DNA of 64,000 nt from Acinetobacter higginsii (GTDB taxonomy: Bacteria > Pseudomonadota > Gammaproteobacteria > Pseudomonadales > Moraxellaceae), in contig NZ_KB850070.1 of assembly GCF_000369525.1 (NCBI RefSeq), positions 271,568 to 335,567 of the forward strand. The letters run 5' to 3'. The position numbers and the translations under genes are program-made. Under the pieces are notes generated by a model. The model did not search any database, was not told the DNA's origin, and worked only from the letters and a program-made list of their open reading frames with translations. Below are positions 18,772-28,471 of this stretch, piece after piece (the stretch's first letter is position 1; each line of letters opens with the position of its first letter).

Positions 18772-20064
18772 TTACCAAAGTGCCAGTTGGGTACTGTTAC
18801 CTGTGGTATCTACACCACCCAATTCAGCGAAATGGTACAACTGCCCCAAGAGCTGCCGTAATGGTGGTCCAGACTTGGCATGGGTGTCCGTGATTACAAT
18901 AAACTCAAGAACGCGAGCACGTTCAGACTGGCGTTGTTTACTGACCCGATAACGTGGAACATCTTGGGTCAATAAAGTCACTTTACCGCGCTTCAAATTG
19001 GCAGTCAGTAAGTCTTTCGGCTCAATATTTCCATCTGTCGAATAACTGGTCAAAATATAACGCGCATTAATCGTTTCCAATAACTTTTCATAGGCCTCTT
19101 TGGCATATTTAGAAGAGTTATAAGGACTTGGACGTTCTTTACGCCAAGCTCGATCAATACCACTTTTAAAACCTTTGGTGTCTGGGGATGGCAAGTCAAC
19201 TTGATCCCATAAAGTCAGTGCATTCAGAACATGATAGTTACTGCTATAGGCATGCTGATTATAGGGTGGATCTAGATAGGCGACATCAACCTCAAAACTA
19301 CTCATTTGATTGGCCAGATGCTGTGCATCGACACACCACATTTCAGCAGCAGGACGCTTAGGATCACCAATCTCACAGAAGCGACTTGGTGTCAGCCACA
19401 ATAAAGATTCAATCCGCTCCAAGGCAGTTTGGGTACGTCCGCCCCAGCCCTGATGGAAACTTTTAAAGACACCACTGGTGTTACTGACGAAACTTGCTGA
19501 ATACAGTAGCGGTGCCAATAAAGCACTCATTTCTACATCATTAATTGCACCTTGCGCTTGCCACGTTGCAATCTGCTGACGAATCGCATCAATCCGCATA
19601 CCGTTACGGCGTTTGAAGAACAAACGATCACGGGCAGGATCATACACATCATCATTACGCGGACATAAATTATGCGTGACCCAGCCTTTGACCTCAGGTA
19701 AGCGATTCAGATAATCAATGGCTTTCTGATAGCCACCTAACTCTTTAAAAGCAGGTGCATCAACACAAGCTAAAATGGCATTGTTCAAGGCATGACTATA
19801 CGGTTCCCAGTCATTGGCAATCACGCGATAGCCATTTTGACGGGCTAACCGCGAAACAACCCCACTCCCCGCAAAGAAATCAGCAAAAATCGGTGGATTC
19901 TTTTTCTTGCTATTCAATGTACCTGTAATCTCAAGTGCTTCTAAAATGAGGTGAAGCAGTCGACGCTTATTACCGAGATAAGGCACTAACTGATGAAAAA
20001 GATATTCGTCAGTCGTACGGGCAGCATGACGACGTTTGTGATAAACCGATGGTTCTGGATTCAT
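18772..20064 (-). CDS. D12-class N6-adenine DNA methyltransferase, orphan
   Basis: 430 aa. Motifs appear in alpha-class order: motif X (LVPYLGNKRRLLHLI, about residue 30), the AdoMet-binding motif I (FADFFAGSGVVSRLA, about 63-77), a middle target-recognition region, and catalytic motif IV DPPY (YLDPPYNQHAYSSNYH, near residue 270). This predicts adenine-N6 methylation of DNA. There is no restriction gene nearby. Its ATG overlaps the ribD stop by 4 bp (ATGA), so translation is coupled to ribD. Target sequence cannot be read from the protein. Confidence 0.85.
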   Translation of the reverse strand: MNPEPSVYHKRRHAARTTDEYLFHQLVPYLGNKRRLLHLILEALEITGTLNSKKKNPPIFADFFAGSGVVSRLARQNGYRVIANDWEPYSHALNNAILACVDAPAFKELGGYQKAIDYLNRLPEVKGWVTHNLCPRNDDVYDPARDRLFFKRRNGMRIDAIRQQIATWQAQGAINDVEMSALLAPLLYSASFVSNTSGVFKSFHQGWGGRTQTALERIESLLWLTPSRFCEIGDPKRPAAEMWCVDAQHLANQMSSFEVDVAYLDPPYNQHAYSSNYHVLNALTLWDQVDLPSPDTKGFKSGIDRAWRKERPSPYNSSKYAKEAYEKLLETINARYILTSYSTDGNIEPKDLLTANLKRGKVTLLTQDVPRYRVSKQRQSERARVLEFIVITDTHAKSGPPLRQLLGQLYHFAELGGVDTTGNSTQLALW

Positions 20065-21161
20065 ATCATCTCTTGGATAGGGAGCAATCTTAGGCGAATG
20101 TCTTGCCCAAGTTGGGTTACATCGACCAACTCAAAACGGAGCTGCTCTGCCATTTTGCTAAATTCAGCATTAAACATAGCCCGAGCAGATTGACCAAGTA
20201 AAGTTGGCGCAACATAACTAATCATTTCATCAACCAATCCTTGTTGTAAAAAGGCCGTTGATAAAGTCGCACCTGCCTCAACCAAAACATCATAAATTTG
20301 ATATTGTTGAGACAAAGTCTGCAATAACTGGTTTAAAGGTTGCGGTGGCAATTGTATCACGCCTAAATCAGCAAGTTCTTGACGAAATGGTGTCATCACC
20401 ATCACCGTTTCAGATTGCTGTAGAATTTTCGTAGAAAGTGGTAATTGCCCTTGTCGATCTAAAACGATCCGTTTTGGTTGCACCACTGTTGTCAGATCAA
20501 CGCCTTCTAATGCACGCACATTCAGTTCGCAATCATCGGCCAAAACCGTTTGAATACCAGTGATGACCGCACCCGAAATTGCCCGCCAATGTTGTACGTC
20601 TTGTCGGGCTGCTGTGCCAGTAATCCACTTTGATTCACCCGAGGCCATGGCAGTACGGCCATCCAGACTTGATGCTATCTTTAAACGTACATAAGGCAGG
20701 CCAGTTGACATGGCCTTCAAGAAACCCAAGTTGAGCGTTTTTGCACTTTCCGTACAAATCCCTGTTTCGACCTCAATACCTGCATCTTGTAAAATCTTAA
20801 CACCTTTACCTGCGACCAGTGGATTTGGATCAGAACAGGCAATGACGACTTTTTTCACTTGAGCTTTGACCAAAGCCTCTGCACAAGGCGGTGTTCGACC
20901 GTAATGTGCACAAGGTTCTAAAGTGACATATGCAGTTGCATCTTTGGCATTCTCAGCTGCTTGACGCAGGGCAAAAACTTCCGCATGCGGCTGGCCAGCT
21001 TTAGGGTGATAGCCTTCCCCAATCAATTGACCGTCTTTGACAATCACACAACCTACATTGGGATTCGGCTTCGTCGAATATTGACCACGTCGAGCTAAGG
21101 CAATGGCTTGTTGCATCCAGTGCTGATGTTCAGATAAATGATCTTGGGTTAACTCAGACAT
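20061..21161 (-). CDS. ribD: Bifunctional riboflavin deaminase-reductase RibD
   Basis: Catalyses the deamination and side-chain reduction steps of riboflavin synthesis. The N-terminal deaminase domain has zinc motifs HAEVFAL and PCAHYGRTPPCAEAL; the C-terminal reductase domain begins near YVRLKIASSLDGRTA. Length 366 aa is normal. nrdR lies 12 bp upstream and the methyltransferase gene overlaps downstream, forming an nrdR-ribD-methyltransferase unit. The nrdR-ribD order is widespread in proteobacteria. Confidence 0.95.
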   Translation of the reverse strand: MSELTQDHLSEHQHWMQQAIALARRGQYSTKPNPNVGCVIVKDGQLIGEGYHPKAGQPHAEVFALRQAAENAKDATAYVTLEPCAHYGRTPPCAEALVKAQVKKVVIACSDPNPLVAGKGVKILQDAGIEVETGICTESAKTLNLGFLKAMSTGLPYVRLKIASSLDGRTAMASGESKWITGTAARQDVQHWRAISGAVITGIQTVLADDCELNVRALEGVDLTTVVQPKRIVLDRQGQLPLSTKILQQSETVMVMTPFRQELADLGVIQLPPQPLNQLLQTLSQQYQIYDVLVEAGATLSTAFLQQGLVDEMISYVAPTLLGQSARAMFNAEFSKMAEQLRFELVDVTQLGQDIRLRLLPIQEMI

Positions 21162-21173
21162 GATCTCTCGAAT

Positions 21174-21638
21174 TTAAGCTTCATTTTCACGTTGTTGCAT
21201 TTGCTCAATTTGATGGCGAAATGCTTCTACATCTTGGAAATCTTGGTACACAGAAGCAAATCGAACATAAGCAACATGATCCAATGCAAATAATGCCTGC
21301 ATCACGATTTCACCAATGGTTCTGGATTTGACATCCCGTTCGCCTAGACGGCGAATCTGCGATTGAATATCGCTGAGTACGGTTTCAATTTGTTCCTGAG
21401 TGACAGGACGTTTTTGTAAGGCATGCATTAAAGAACGGCGTAGTTTGGCCTCATCAAAAGGTTCATTTTTACCGTCTGATTTGATCACACGAGGCATGAC
21501 CACATCATAACTTTCAAAGGTGGTAAAACGCTCCCCACAAATGACACACTCACGACGACGACGAATCTGGCAGCCTTCGGCAGCCAAACGGGAGTCTATG
21601 ACTTTACTATCAGCAGCGTTACAAAATGGACAATGCAT
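21174..21638 (-). CDS. nrdR: Transcriptional repressor NrdR
   Basis: ATP/dATP-sensing repressor of ribonucleotide reductase genes. The N-terminal zinc ribbon has CPFC (residues 3-6) and CVIC (31-34); the [17 protein letters not shown] stretch is diagnostic. An ATP-cone domain follows (about 46-136). Length 154 aa is standard. First gene of the leftward nrdR-ribD-methyltransferase unit. Confidence 0.96.
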   Translation of the reverse strand: MHCPFCNAADSKVIDSRLAAEGCQIRRRRECVICGERFTTFESYDVVMPRVIKSDGKNEPFDEAKLRRSLMHALQKRPVTQEQIETVLSDIQSQIRRLGERDVKSRTIGEIVMQALFALDHVAYVRFASVYQDFQDVEAFRHQIEQMQQRENEA

Positions 21639-21714
21639 AGTTGCGCGATTATTTACTCACTTTGCTTAAGTGTAGCAAAGTTTCTTCAATTGCAGAACTA
21701 GCACCCTAAAGCCA

Positions 21715-21746
21715 TAAAAAAACAGCCCCATAAGGCTGTTTTTTTA
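21715..21746 (-). terminator. Terminator downstream of amtB
   Basis: Stem AAAACAGCC / GGCTGTTTT with a 5-7-nt loop and flanking A- and T-runs. Confidence 0.85.
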
Positions 21747-21763
21747 ATCACATCTTGCACTGA

Positions 21764-23170
21764 TTATTCGATACGTTCGCCATGTTGGCTAAGGTCAAGC
21801 CCCATACGCTCATCATCAGCACTTACACGGATACCAATCACCAGATCAATTACTTTCAGGATAATGAAGGTCACAATTGCGCTATAAGCGATTGTCGCTA
21901 ACACACCTTCAATTTGTACCCACAATTGACCGATAAAGGTCGGTGCAAGTGCAACATTTGCCGCTTTGATGATTTCATCACTGTAGAACACACCAGTAAG
22001 AATCGCACCAACGATACCACCCACAGCATGTAAACCAAACGCATCCAGAGCATCATCCGCTTTAAGCAGGCGTTTCAGTGCAGTAATCCCCCAGAAGCAC
22101 ACCACACCACCAATTAAGCCCATGATTAATGCGCCACCTACACCAACGAAACCAGCAGCAGGCGTAATCACCACTAAACCAGCAACCGCACCTGATGCAC
22201 CACCAAGAACTGATGCTTTACCACGAACAAGACGTTCAACAATGAGCCATGAGAATGCAGCAGCGGCAGCAGCGACTTGAGTTACAAGAATCGCCATACT
22301 TGCACGCGCACCCGCACCTAAAGCACTACCACCGTTAAAGCCGAACCAACCTACCCAAATCAAGCTTGCGCCAATGACAGTTAAAGTTAAGTTATGCGGT
22401 GCCATCGATTCACGGCCAAGGCCTGTACGTTTCCCTAACATGTATGCTGCAACCAAACCTGCAACACCTGCGTTAATATGAACAACCGTACCACCAGCAA
22501 AATCTAATGCGCCTGCTTTGAATAACCAGCCATCAGCCGCCCATACCCAGTGAGTGATTGGTGCATAAACCAAAATTACCCATACTGCGATAAATGCCAT
22601 AAATGCTGAATATTTCATACGATCAGCAATCGAACCACTGATAATCGCAACAGTGATGATCGCAAACGTCATTTGGAAAATAACAAATAAGCTTTCAGGA
22701 ATTGTTCCACTTAAGGCATCAAATGCAACGCCATTCAGCATCGCCTTGCCCAAGTCACCCACATAAGCACCTGAACCAGAGAAAGCCAATGAGTAACCGG
22801 CAATTACCCAGATTAAACTCACTAAGATCGCCGCAGAAAGGCTGAACATCATGGTGCTGAGTACGTTTTTCTTACGCACCATACCACCATAGAACAGAGC
22901 CAAACCAGGAATAGTCATCAACAGAACCAATGCTGTTGAAACAAGAACCCAAGCTGTATCACCTGTATCCACTGTTGCTACAGCAGCAGGAGCAGCCTCT
23001 TCAGGAGCTGGAGCTTCAACGGCTACAATTTCAGTTGTTGCAGCACCCGTATCAGCAACGGCTACAGTTTGTTCAGTTACTGGTGTTGATGCAGCATCTT
23101 CTGCCCAAACCACCGCTGAACCACCTAAGAGTGCGCCAGATAGACTGAGCGCCATAAGCATTTTTTTCAT
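21764..23170 (-). CDS. amtB: Ammonium transporter AmtB
   Basis: Inner-membrane ammonium channel, 468 aa. It starts with a signal-peptide-like segment and an Ala/Pro/Glu-rich linker, then about eleven helices (TAWVLVSTALVLLMTIPGLALFYGGMV is the first). The pore-histidine region FGLHAVGGIVGA is visible and the C-terminal tail binds GlnK. It is downstream of glnK, and the 67-bp gap contains a perfect sigma-54 element (23220-23236), so it can be expressed from its own nitrogen-type promoter. Confidence 0.95.
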   Translation of the reverse strand: MKKMLMALSLSGALLGGSAVVWAEDAASTPVTEQTVAVADTGAATTEIVAVEAPAPEEAAPAAVATVDTGDTAWVLVSTALVLLMTIPGLALFYGGMVRKKNVLSTMMFSLSAAILVSLIWVIAGYSLAFSGSGAYVGDLGKAMLNGVAFDALSGTIPESLFVIFQMTFAIITVAIISGSIADRMKYSAFMAFIAVWVILVYAPITHWVWAADGWLFKAGALDFAGGTVVHINAGVAGLVAAYMLGKRTGLGRESMAPHNLTLTVIGASLIWVGWFGFNGGSALGAGARASMAILVTQVAAAAAAFSWLIVERLVRGKASVLGGASGAVAGLVVITPAAGFVGVGGALIMGLIGGVVCFWGITALKRLLKADDALDAFGLHAVGGIVGAILTGVFYSDEIIKAANVALAPTFIGQLWVQIEGVLATIAYSAIVTFIILKVIDLVIGIRVSADDERMGLDLSQHGERIE

Positions 23171-23219
23171 TCGTGTCCCCCAACCTTATTTTGTGAGCTA
23201 TTTCTCTTATTTCTAACTC

Positions 23220-23236
23220 AGCAAAGTTTGTGCCAA
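23220..23236 (-). promoter_or_regulatory. Sigma-54 promoter for amtB
   Basis: On the minus strand the sequence TTGGCACAAACTTTGCT has GG and GC exactly 12 bp apart as in the -24/-12 consensus. The predicted start is near 23209, about 40 bases before the amtB ATG. It begins just past the glnK stop. Confidence 0.75.
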
Positions 23237-23237
23237 T

Positions 23238-23690
<453 letters not shown>

Positions 23691-23851
23691 TTAGGCTTGA
23701 AGATGTAGATAGTGCATCGAAAATAAGTTTCATTTCGCTATATTGAATGAAATCAACCAGTCACTCATCCTTCTGTCCCGAAGTGTGCTAGAGGAATATA
23801 GCCAGCAGTGATACACTGAGCAGCAAATATACATAACCTATTGAGCACTTT

Positions 23852-24079
23852 ATGATTGAGACTCTTTTACAGGCAATTTTGCAACAAGTTGACCAACCTA
23901 AAAAAGACCTAGAAAAAAACTTACGTGCGTTACTCAGTGAAAGCATCGAAAAGTTAGACCTTGTCTCTAAACAAGAGCTTGATCGCCAACGAACTGCTCT
24001 CAATACGGCCAATCAACGCCTCACTGAGCTGCAACAGCAAATGAAAATACTTGAAGAAATCGTTCAGAATAAAAAATAA
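23852..24079 (+). CDS. ubiK: Ubiquinone biosynthesis accessory factor UbiK
   Basis: 75-aa protein of the YqiC/BMFP family. The N-terminal amphipathic helix (MIETLLQAILQQV) and C-terminal coiled coil (about residues 40-72) are the family layout. In E. coli it works with UbiJ in the aerobic ubiquinone pathway. It lies upstream of comM; the gap to the comM ATG is 69 bp. Confidence 0.88.
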   Translation: MIETLLQAILQQVDQPKKDLEKNLRALLSESIEKLDLVSKQELDRQRTALNTANQRLTELQQQMKILEEIVQNKK

Positions 24080-24148
24080 GCACCAATTCGGTGCGAATAG
24101 CACCGAAAAATGATTAAAAATAAAGCACCACAATGGAACAATAATAAG

Positions 24149-25636
24149 ATGTCTTTTGCCAAAATTTATACGAGAGGCTTATTGGGTCTACACGCCCCAC
24201 AAATTGAAGTTGAAGTCCACATCAGTTCAGGCTTGCCTTCACTCACAATTGTAGGTCTACCTGAAGCTGCAGTACGTGAAAGTAAAGATCGTGTCCGCTC
24301 AGCCATTATTAATAGCGGTTTTCAGTTTCCAACCAAGCGCTTAACCATCAATTTAGCCCCAGCAGATCTCCCTAAAGATGGTTCTAGACTTGATTTACCC
24401 ATTGCTCTTGGCATCTTGATTGCTTCAGGACAATTACCAGAAAATAGCACTGAAGGCTTTGAATTTATTGGTGAACTGGCATTAGATGGACATTTACGCC
24501 CGATTTCAGGCGCATTGACCATCGCGATGGCCTGCCAACAAGCGCAGCACCGTCTGTTACTGCCTAATGGCAATTTAGAAGAGGCCAACCAACTCCCCAA
24601 TTTTGAGGTATATGCGGCCAATCACCTACAGGATGTCTGTGCACATTTTTCGGGCAATTCTCAAATTACGGCTGCACCACAAAGATCAATTCATGGTTTA
24701 ACCTCTTATCAACTCGACCTCGCAGATGTTAAAGGACAATTACGACCACGTCGTGCCTTAGAGATTGCAGCAGCTGGTGGGCATTCGCTCTTATTTAAAG
24801 GTCCTCCTGGTACAGGTAAAACCTTACTCGCCTCTCGCCTTCCTTCCATTTTACCGCCACTCAATGCACAGGAAAATTTAGAGGTCGCCAGTATTTATTC
24901 AGTTGCCAATGCACAACATAGCTTTGGACAACGGCCCTTTCGCGCACCACACCATACTGCATCTGCGATTGCCTTGGTCGGTGGTGGCTCACAACCCAAA
25001 CCTGGTGAAATTACCTTGGCACATTTGGGTGTATTATTTCTGGATGAATTACCCGAATTTGACCGCAAAGTCATCGAAGTCTTGCGTCAACCGCTAGAGT
25101 CCAAAGAAATTGTGATTTCTCGTGCAGCAAGGCAAATGACTTTTCCTGCAAATTTTCAATTTATTGCAGCAATGAACCCCTGCCCATGTGGTTATGCCTT
25201 TAATCAGGATAGTCGTTGCCAATGTTCTCTGGATAGTATCCAACGCTATCAAAATCGAATTTCAGGCCCGCTATTAGATCGGATTGATTTACATATTGAT
25301 GTTCCACCTTTACAGGCACAAGAATTACAGGATCGTACCCCAACCGAAAACTCTGACACGGTACGACAGCGCGTCATCAATGCTTATGAAAAACAGATCC
25401 AAAGACAACATTGTTTAAATCAAGCGCTCTCTCCAAAATTATTGGAACAGCATGCCTTATTAGATGACAGCTCAATAAAAATTATTGAAATGGCACAACA
25501 GCGGCTCAACCTTTCTGCTCGTGCCTATCATCGGGTGTTAAGAGTGGCTCGAACCATTGCAGATCTAGCAGAAAGTGAATTCATCAGTAGTGGCCATATC
25601 ACTGAAGCCTTGTCCTACCGCGGTCAGCAAAGCTAA
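24149..25636 (+). CDS. comM: Mg-chelatase-like AAA+ ATPase ComM (YifB family)
   Basis: Hexameric helicase that promotes branch migration during natural transformation. Domain order: N-terminal lid/Lon-like domain (MSFAKIYTRGLLG ... GLPSLTIVGLPEAAVRESKDR), AAA+ core with Walker A GPPGTGKTLLA and Walker B LFLDELPEF, a cysteine cluster (CPCGY ... CQC) and a C-terminal helical domain. I chose the ATG at 24149 (495 aa) from the conserved N-terminus; one at 24110 is also in frame. The gene is intact, which matters because comM is the usual insertion site of AbaR-type resistance islands in A. baumannii. Confidence 0.93.
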   Translation: MSFAKIYTRGLLGLHAPQIEVEVHISSGLPSLTIVGLPEAAVRESKDRVRSAIINSGFQFPTKRLTINLAPADLPKDGSRLDLPIALGILIASGQLPENSTEGFEFIGELALDGHLRPISGALTIAMACQQAQHRLLLPNGNLEEANQLPNFEVYAANHLQDVCAHFSGNSQITAAPQRSIHGLTSYQLDLADVKGQLRPRRALEIAAAGGHSLLFKGPPGTGKTLLASRLPSILPPLNAQENLEVASIYSVANAQHSFGQRPFRAPHHTASAIALVGGGSQPKPGEITLAHLGVLFLDELPEFDRKVIEVLRQPLESKEIVISRAARQMTFPANFQFIAAMNPCPCGYAFNQDSRCQCSLDSIQRYQNRISGPLLDRIDLHIDVPPLQAQELQDRTPTENSDTVRQRVINAYEKQIQRQHCLNQALSPKLLEQHALLDDSSIKIIEMAQQRLNLSARAYHRVLRVARTIADLAESEFISSGHITEALSYRGQQS

Positions 25637-25663
25637 AAAAGCGACCTTGAGGTCGCTTTTTTA
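25635..25663 (+). terminator. Terminator between comM and the first TorF-type porin gene
   Basis: Eleven-bp stem AAAAGCGACCT / AGGTCGCTTTT with a 2-nt loop; serves both converging genes. Confidence 0.9.
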
Positions 25664-25677
25664 TGGATCAGACTCAA

Positions 25678-26466
25678 TTAGAAGGCATAACCTAAAGCTA
25701 ATACCACTTTATTCTTTTGTTTGGTTTCATCACGGGTATAGCCGCCAAAAATATAATCCAGACTCCACGTTGCGCCGGTATTACCCAAAGGATGTGATAA
25801 ACCCAGTGTTGCATGACGGAAAGCAAAATCCGTTTTAGTTACATCGCCAGCTTTGGCTTGATAAGCCAGATACTCGTCGTCATCACCATAATAATAGGCT
25901 GCAACTTGCGCTTTACCTGTAAATCCACCTGCAAGTTTTGGCGCATAGGTCGCTAAGAAATAAGTATCGCCTTTGTTTCCGAAGGTGACATTATTCAACA
26001 AAGTCTGCGCGGTAATGCTGAAATCTTTATAGCTCAAACCCAAGATGGTTTCATAACCTGTCGATTCCCAACCCGGATAATAGTAATAAACCGTTCCCCC
26101 AATTTGATAACCAAGATCCTCGGTAATTTTGCCTTTATAGCCCGCGTAAAAATCGTTTTCGAAGGATTTTTTCTCTTCCTTCACATCAGTAGGCGAAGTA
26201 TTAAAATCAGCATAGGCAGCCGTTAAAGTCGAAAACCAATAACCCAAATAAAAACCACTGTCATGTGTATAATCCAGCCCCCCTTGCACTGCTGGTGTAT
26301 CACTTTCTGGTGAGTTGGTCATACCACGTAAATTATAGCTCGATACCACATTCACATTACCTGTGATCGTTCCTGAAAATGGCAGTTTTGTTTCCTCAGC
26401 CAAGCTCAAAGTTGATACTGTAGTCATCATTCCCAGTACAGCAGCCTTGCATGCAAATTTCATCAT
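25678..26466 (-). CDS. TorF-type putative outer-membrane porin, copy 1
   Basis: 262 aa with a signal peptide (MMKFACKAAVLGMMTTVSTLSLAEE) and a beta-barrel pattern of alternating residues ending in aromatic VVLALGYAF. The early segment NVNVVSSYNLRGMTNS ... PAVQGGLDYTHDSGFYLGYW is the hallmark of the TIGR02001/TorF family. The substrate is unknown. A paralogue lies 2 kb away beyond a TSUP transporter, and both genes share an identical sigma-54 element and similar leaders. Confidence 0.85.
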   Translation of the reverse strand: MMKFACKAAVLGMMTTVSTLSLAEETKLPFSGTITGNVNVVSSYNLRGMTNSPESDTPAVQGGLDYTHDSGFYLGYWFSTLTAAYADFNTSPTDVKEEKKSFENDFYAGYKGKITEDLGYQIGGTVYYYYPGWESTGYETILGLSYKDFSITAQTLLNNVTFGNKGDTYFLATYAPKLAGGFTGKAQVAAYYYGDDDEYLAYQAKAGDVTKTDFAFRHATLGLSHPLGNTGATWSLDYIFGGYTRDETKQKNKVVLALGYAF

Positions 26467-26857
26467 ATTGGTCTCCCCCTATATTTTAGATACTCAATTG
26501 ATTTTTAAGCTTTAAATTGCATCACCAGCTAATTAGCAATTGCTGTGCCAAATCACAAAAATAAAAAAAAGACAAATAAAATCAAACACTAATAAAAATT
26601 AACTCAATATTTTCTCATTTTTAAAGCAACATATTTCTAATCATGCAACTGAAATGAGCGACTCCTATCCTTCATAGCGCATAAAAAGCACCTTTTTAGC
26701 CAAGCAAATCATTTATATTCATTCAAAACCTTAATTACTGAGCAGCATAAAAAAACAGCAAGCTCACAAGAAACGATGTTTAATAATGATCTAACAAGAT
26801 TCGCATGCTGTTCTTTCAAAAGTGCGAACAACATAAAAAATTCTAAGACTGGCTGAT
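26467..26857. other. 391-bp divergent region between the first TorF-type porin and the TSUP gene
   Basis: AT-rich. It contains the porin leader with its sigma-54 element (26535-26551) and, further right, upstream sequence of the TSUP gene in which I see no clear motif. I see no gene in it. Confidence 0.6.
26535..26551 (-). promoter_or_regulatory. Sigma-54 promoter for TorF-type porin copy 1
   Basis: Minus strand reads TTGGCACAGCAATTGCT: TGGCAC and TTGCT with GG-GC spacing exactly as the -24/-12 consensus. The predicted start lies about 59 bases before the ATG. An identical 17-mer precedes porin copy 2. Confidence 0.8.
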
Positions 26858-27625
26858 ATGATAAATGATGAAACCGTCCTACTGACTTTAGGGTTCTTTG
26901 CTTTCTGTGGCGGTCTGATTGATGCAGCAGTTGGCGGTGGTGGTTTAGTACAAATACCTGCCTTATTACATGCTTTGTCACAACACAGTATTGCGACCGT
27001 TTTTGGTACAAATAAGTTAGCTGTTTGGGCGGGAACGGCATCTTCTATTTTTAAATTTGTTCATAAAATCAATTTTGTGTGGAAACTTCTGATTCCTACA
27101 ATGCTTGCAGCATTTATATTTGCATTTATTGGGGCGATGACCACTGCCTATATTCCCAAGCAATTGATGACGTATGTCATTTTTTGTTTACTCATCATGA
27201 TGGCTGTCTATACATTTTTGAAGAAGGATTTAGGTGCACGAAGTACTTATCTCAAATGCGGACATAAAGAAATCTTGCTCGGAATCCTTTTTGGTGGATT
27301 GATCGGCTTCTATGATGGTGTTTTTGGGCCTGGTAGCGGAAGTTTTCTGCTTTTCCTGTTTGTCAAAGTTTTCGGTTTTGATTTCCTCAATGCTTCTGCA
27401 TCTGCAAAGGTTGTTAACCTTGGGACATTTAGCGCAGCACTTTTATTTTTTATTCCTACAGGTCATGTCTTGTGGGCAATCGGATTAACGATCGCCGTCT
27501 GTAATATTATGGGTTCTTTAGTGGGTGTTTTTTTAGCGCTACGCTATGGCAGTCAATTTATCAGATTATTTTTTCTTATTCTTTTGGTCTTTCTGATTAT
27601 CAGAATGGGCCTATCTATATTTTAA
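26858..27625 (+). CDS. TSUP-family (TauE/SafE) transporter
   Basis: 255-aa inner-membrane protein with about eight helices. The repeated glycine motifs GGLIDAAVGGGGLVQIPAL (N-half) and GGLIGFYDGVFGPGSGSFLL (C-half) are the two TSUP repeats. Family members export or import sulfite, sulfonates or other small anions; the substrate is not deducible here. It sits between two TorF-type porins, which suggests a linked route across both membranes, but that is inference. Confidence 0.87.
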   Translation: MINDETVLLTLGFFAFCGGLIDAAVGGGGLVQIPALLHALSQHSIATVFGTNKLAVWAGTASSIFKFVHKINFVWKLLIPTMLAAFIFAFIGAMTTAYIPKQLMTYVIFCLLIMMAVYTFLKKDLGARSTYLKCGHKEILLGILFGGLIGFYDGVFGPGSGSFLLFLFVKVFGFDFLNASASAKVVNLGTFSAALLFFIPTGHVLWAIGLTIAVCNIMGSLVGVFLALRYGSQFIRLFFLILLVFLIIRMGLSIF

Positions 27626-27655
27626 TCAGGCTTAATATCTCAATGCTCAAATCAA

Positions 27656-27686
27656 TAAAAAGCCAGCAACAGTGCTAGCTTTTTAT
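27656..27686 (+). terminator. Terminator between TSUP and the second TorF-type porin gene
   Basis: Hairpin AAAAAGCCAGCA / TGCTAGCTTTTT with one mismatch; serves both converging genes. Confidence 0.8.
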
Positions 27687-27700
27687 TTACTTAAAGAAAC

Positions 27701-28471
27701 TTAGAATGCTTTGGTTAAAGTAAACACTGCACCTGTCTCAACACCACGTTTATAAGGTTGAGTCTGCGCATCGATATTAGTCCCTACCGCTGCGAGTTCA
27801 GCCGTTAAACCCGATACTGATTTAACGCTATAAGTCACACCTGCTTTCCAGTCTACATAATTATCTTTAGCATCTTTTTGACCAAAAGCTTCATCAAGAT
27901 CTACTTTGGTATAGCCAATGCTTGCAACACCACCGAAGCCGGTATCAGCGAAAGGAACATTATAAGTCGCATTTACATACCAACCATTCTCATCTGTACC
28001 TGCAAAATCATTGGTATAGTTCAAACTACCCAATAAGCTGTCGCCAGATGCCAAGACATTTTTAAAGCCTAATTTTGCATATAATTCTAACCAGTTCAGA
28101 TCAGATGCACTTGGATAGCCGTAATACCATAAACCCACATCTAAAGTCGGTTTACCCGCAAATGGAAGTTCAGTCGCATAGCCCACATATGGATCTAACT
28201 CCAAATGTGGATCTGGAGCGCCAAAATTAACATTCGAACCCCACACACCTGCATATAAACCAGATGAATGTGTCAATGTAAAACCACCTTGCACCGCAGG
28301 ATCACTTTCAGTTTGAGTAATACCACGATAACGATAATCTGTCGTTAAAGCAGCGGTTCCAGAAAAGCTAAGGCCGTATTGAGATAATGTATTTGTTTCT
28401 TCCGCCATAGCAAAAGTCGAAGTCACTGCACAAATACTCAACGCGATTGCTTTACATGCAAATTTCATCAT
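27701..28471 (-). CDS. TorF-type putative outer-membrane porin, copy 2
   Basis: Paralogue of the gene at 25678-26466. Signal peptide MMKFACKAIALSICAVTSTFAMAEE, then GTAALTTDYRYRGITQTESDPAVQGGFTLTHSSGLYAGVWGS, the TorF/TIGR02001 signature. It ends in a barrel-type aromatic residue (TLTKAF). The start at 28471 places MMKFACK after a GGGGGAGA Shine-Dalgarno exactly as in copy 1; an upstream in-frame codon would add five residues. Regulation is probably by sigma-54. Confidence 0.85.
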   Translation of the reverse strand: MMKFACKAIALSICAVTSTFAMAEETNTLSQYGLSFSGTAALTTDYRYRGITQTESDPAVQGGFTLTHSSGLYAGVWGSNVNFGAPDPHLELDPYVGYATELPFAGKPTLDVGLWYYGYPSASDLNWLELYAKLGFKNVLASGDSLLGSLNYTNDFAGTDENGWYVNATYNVPFADTGFGGVASIGYTKVDLDEAFGQKDAKDNYVDWKAGVTYSVKSVSGLTAELAAVGTNIDAQTQPYKRGVETGAVFTLTKAF

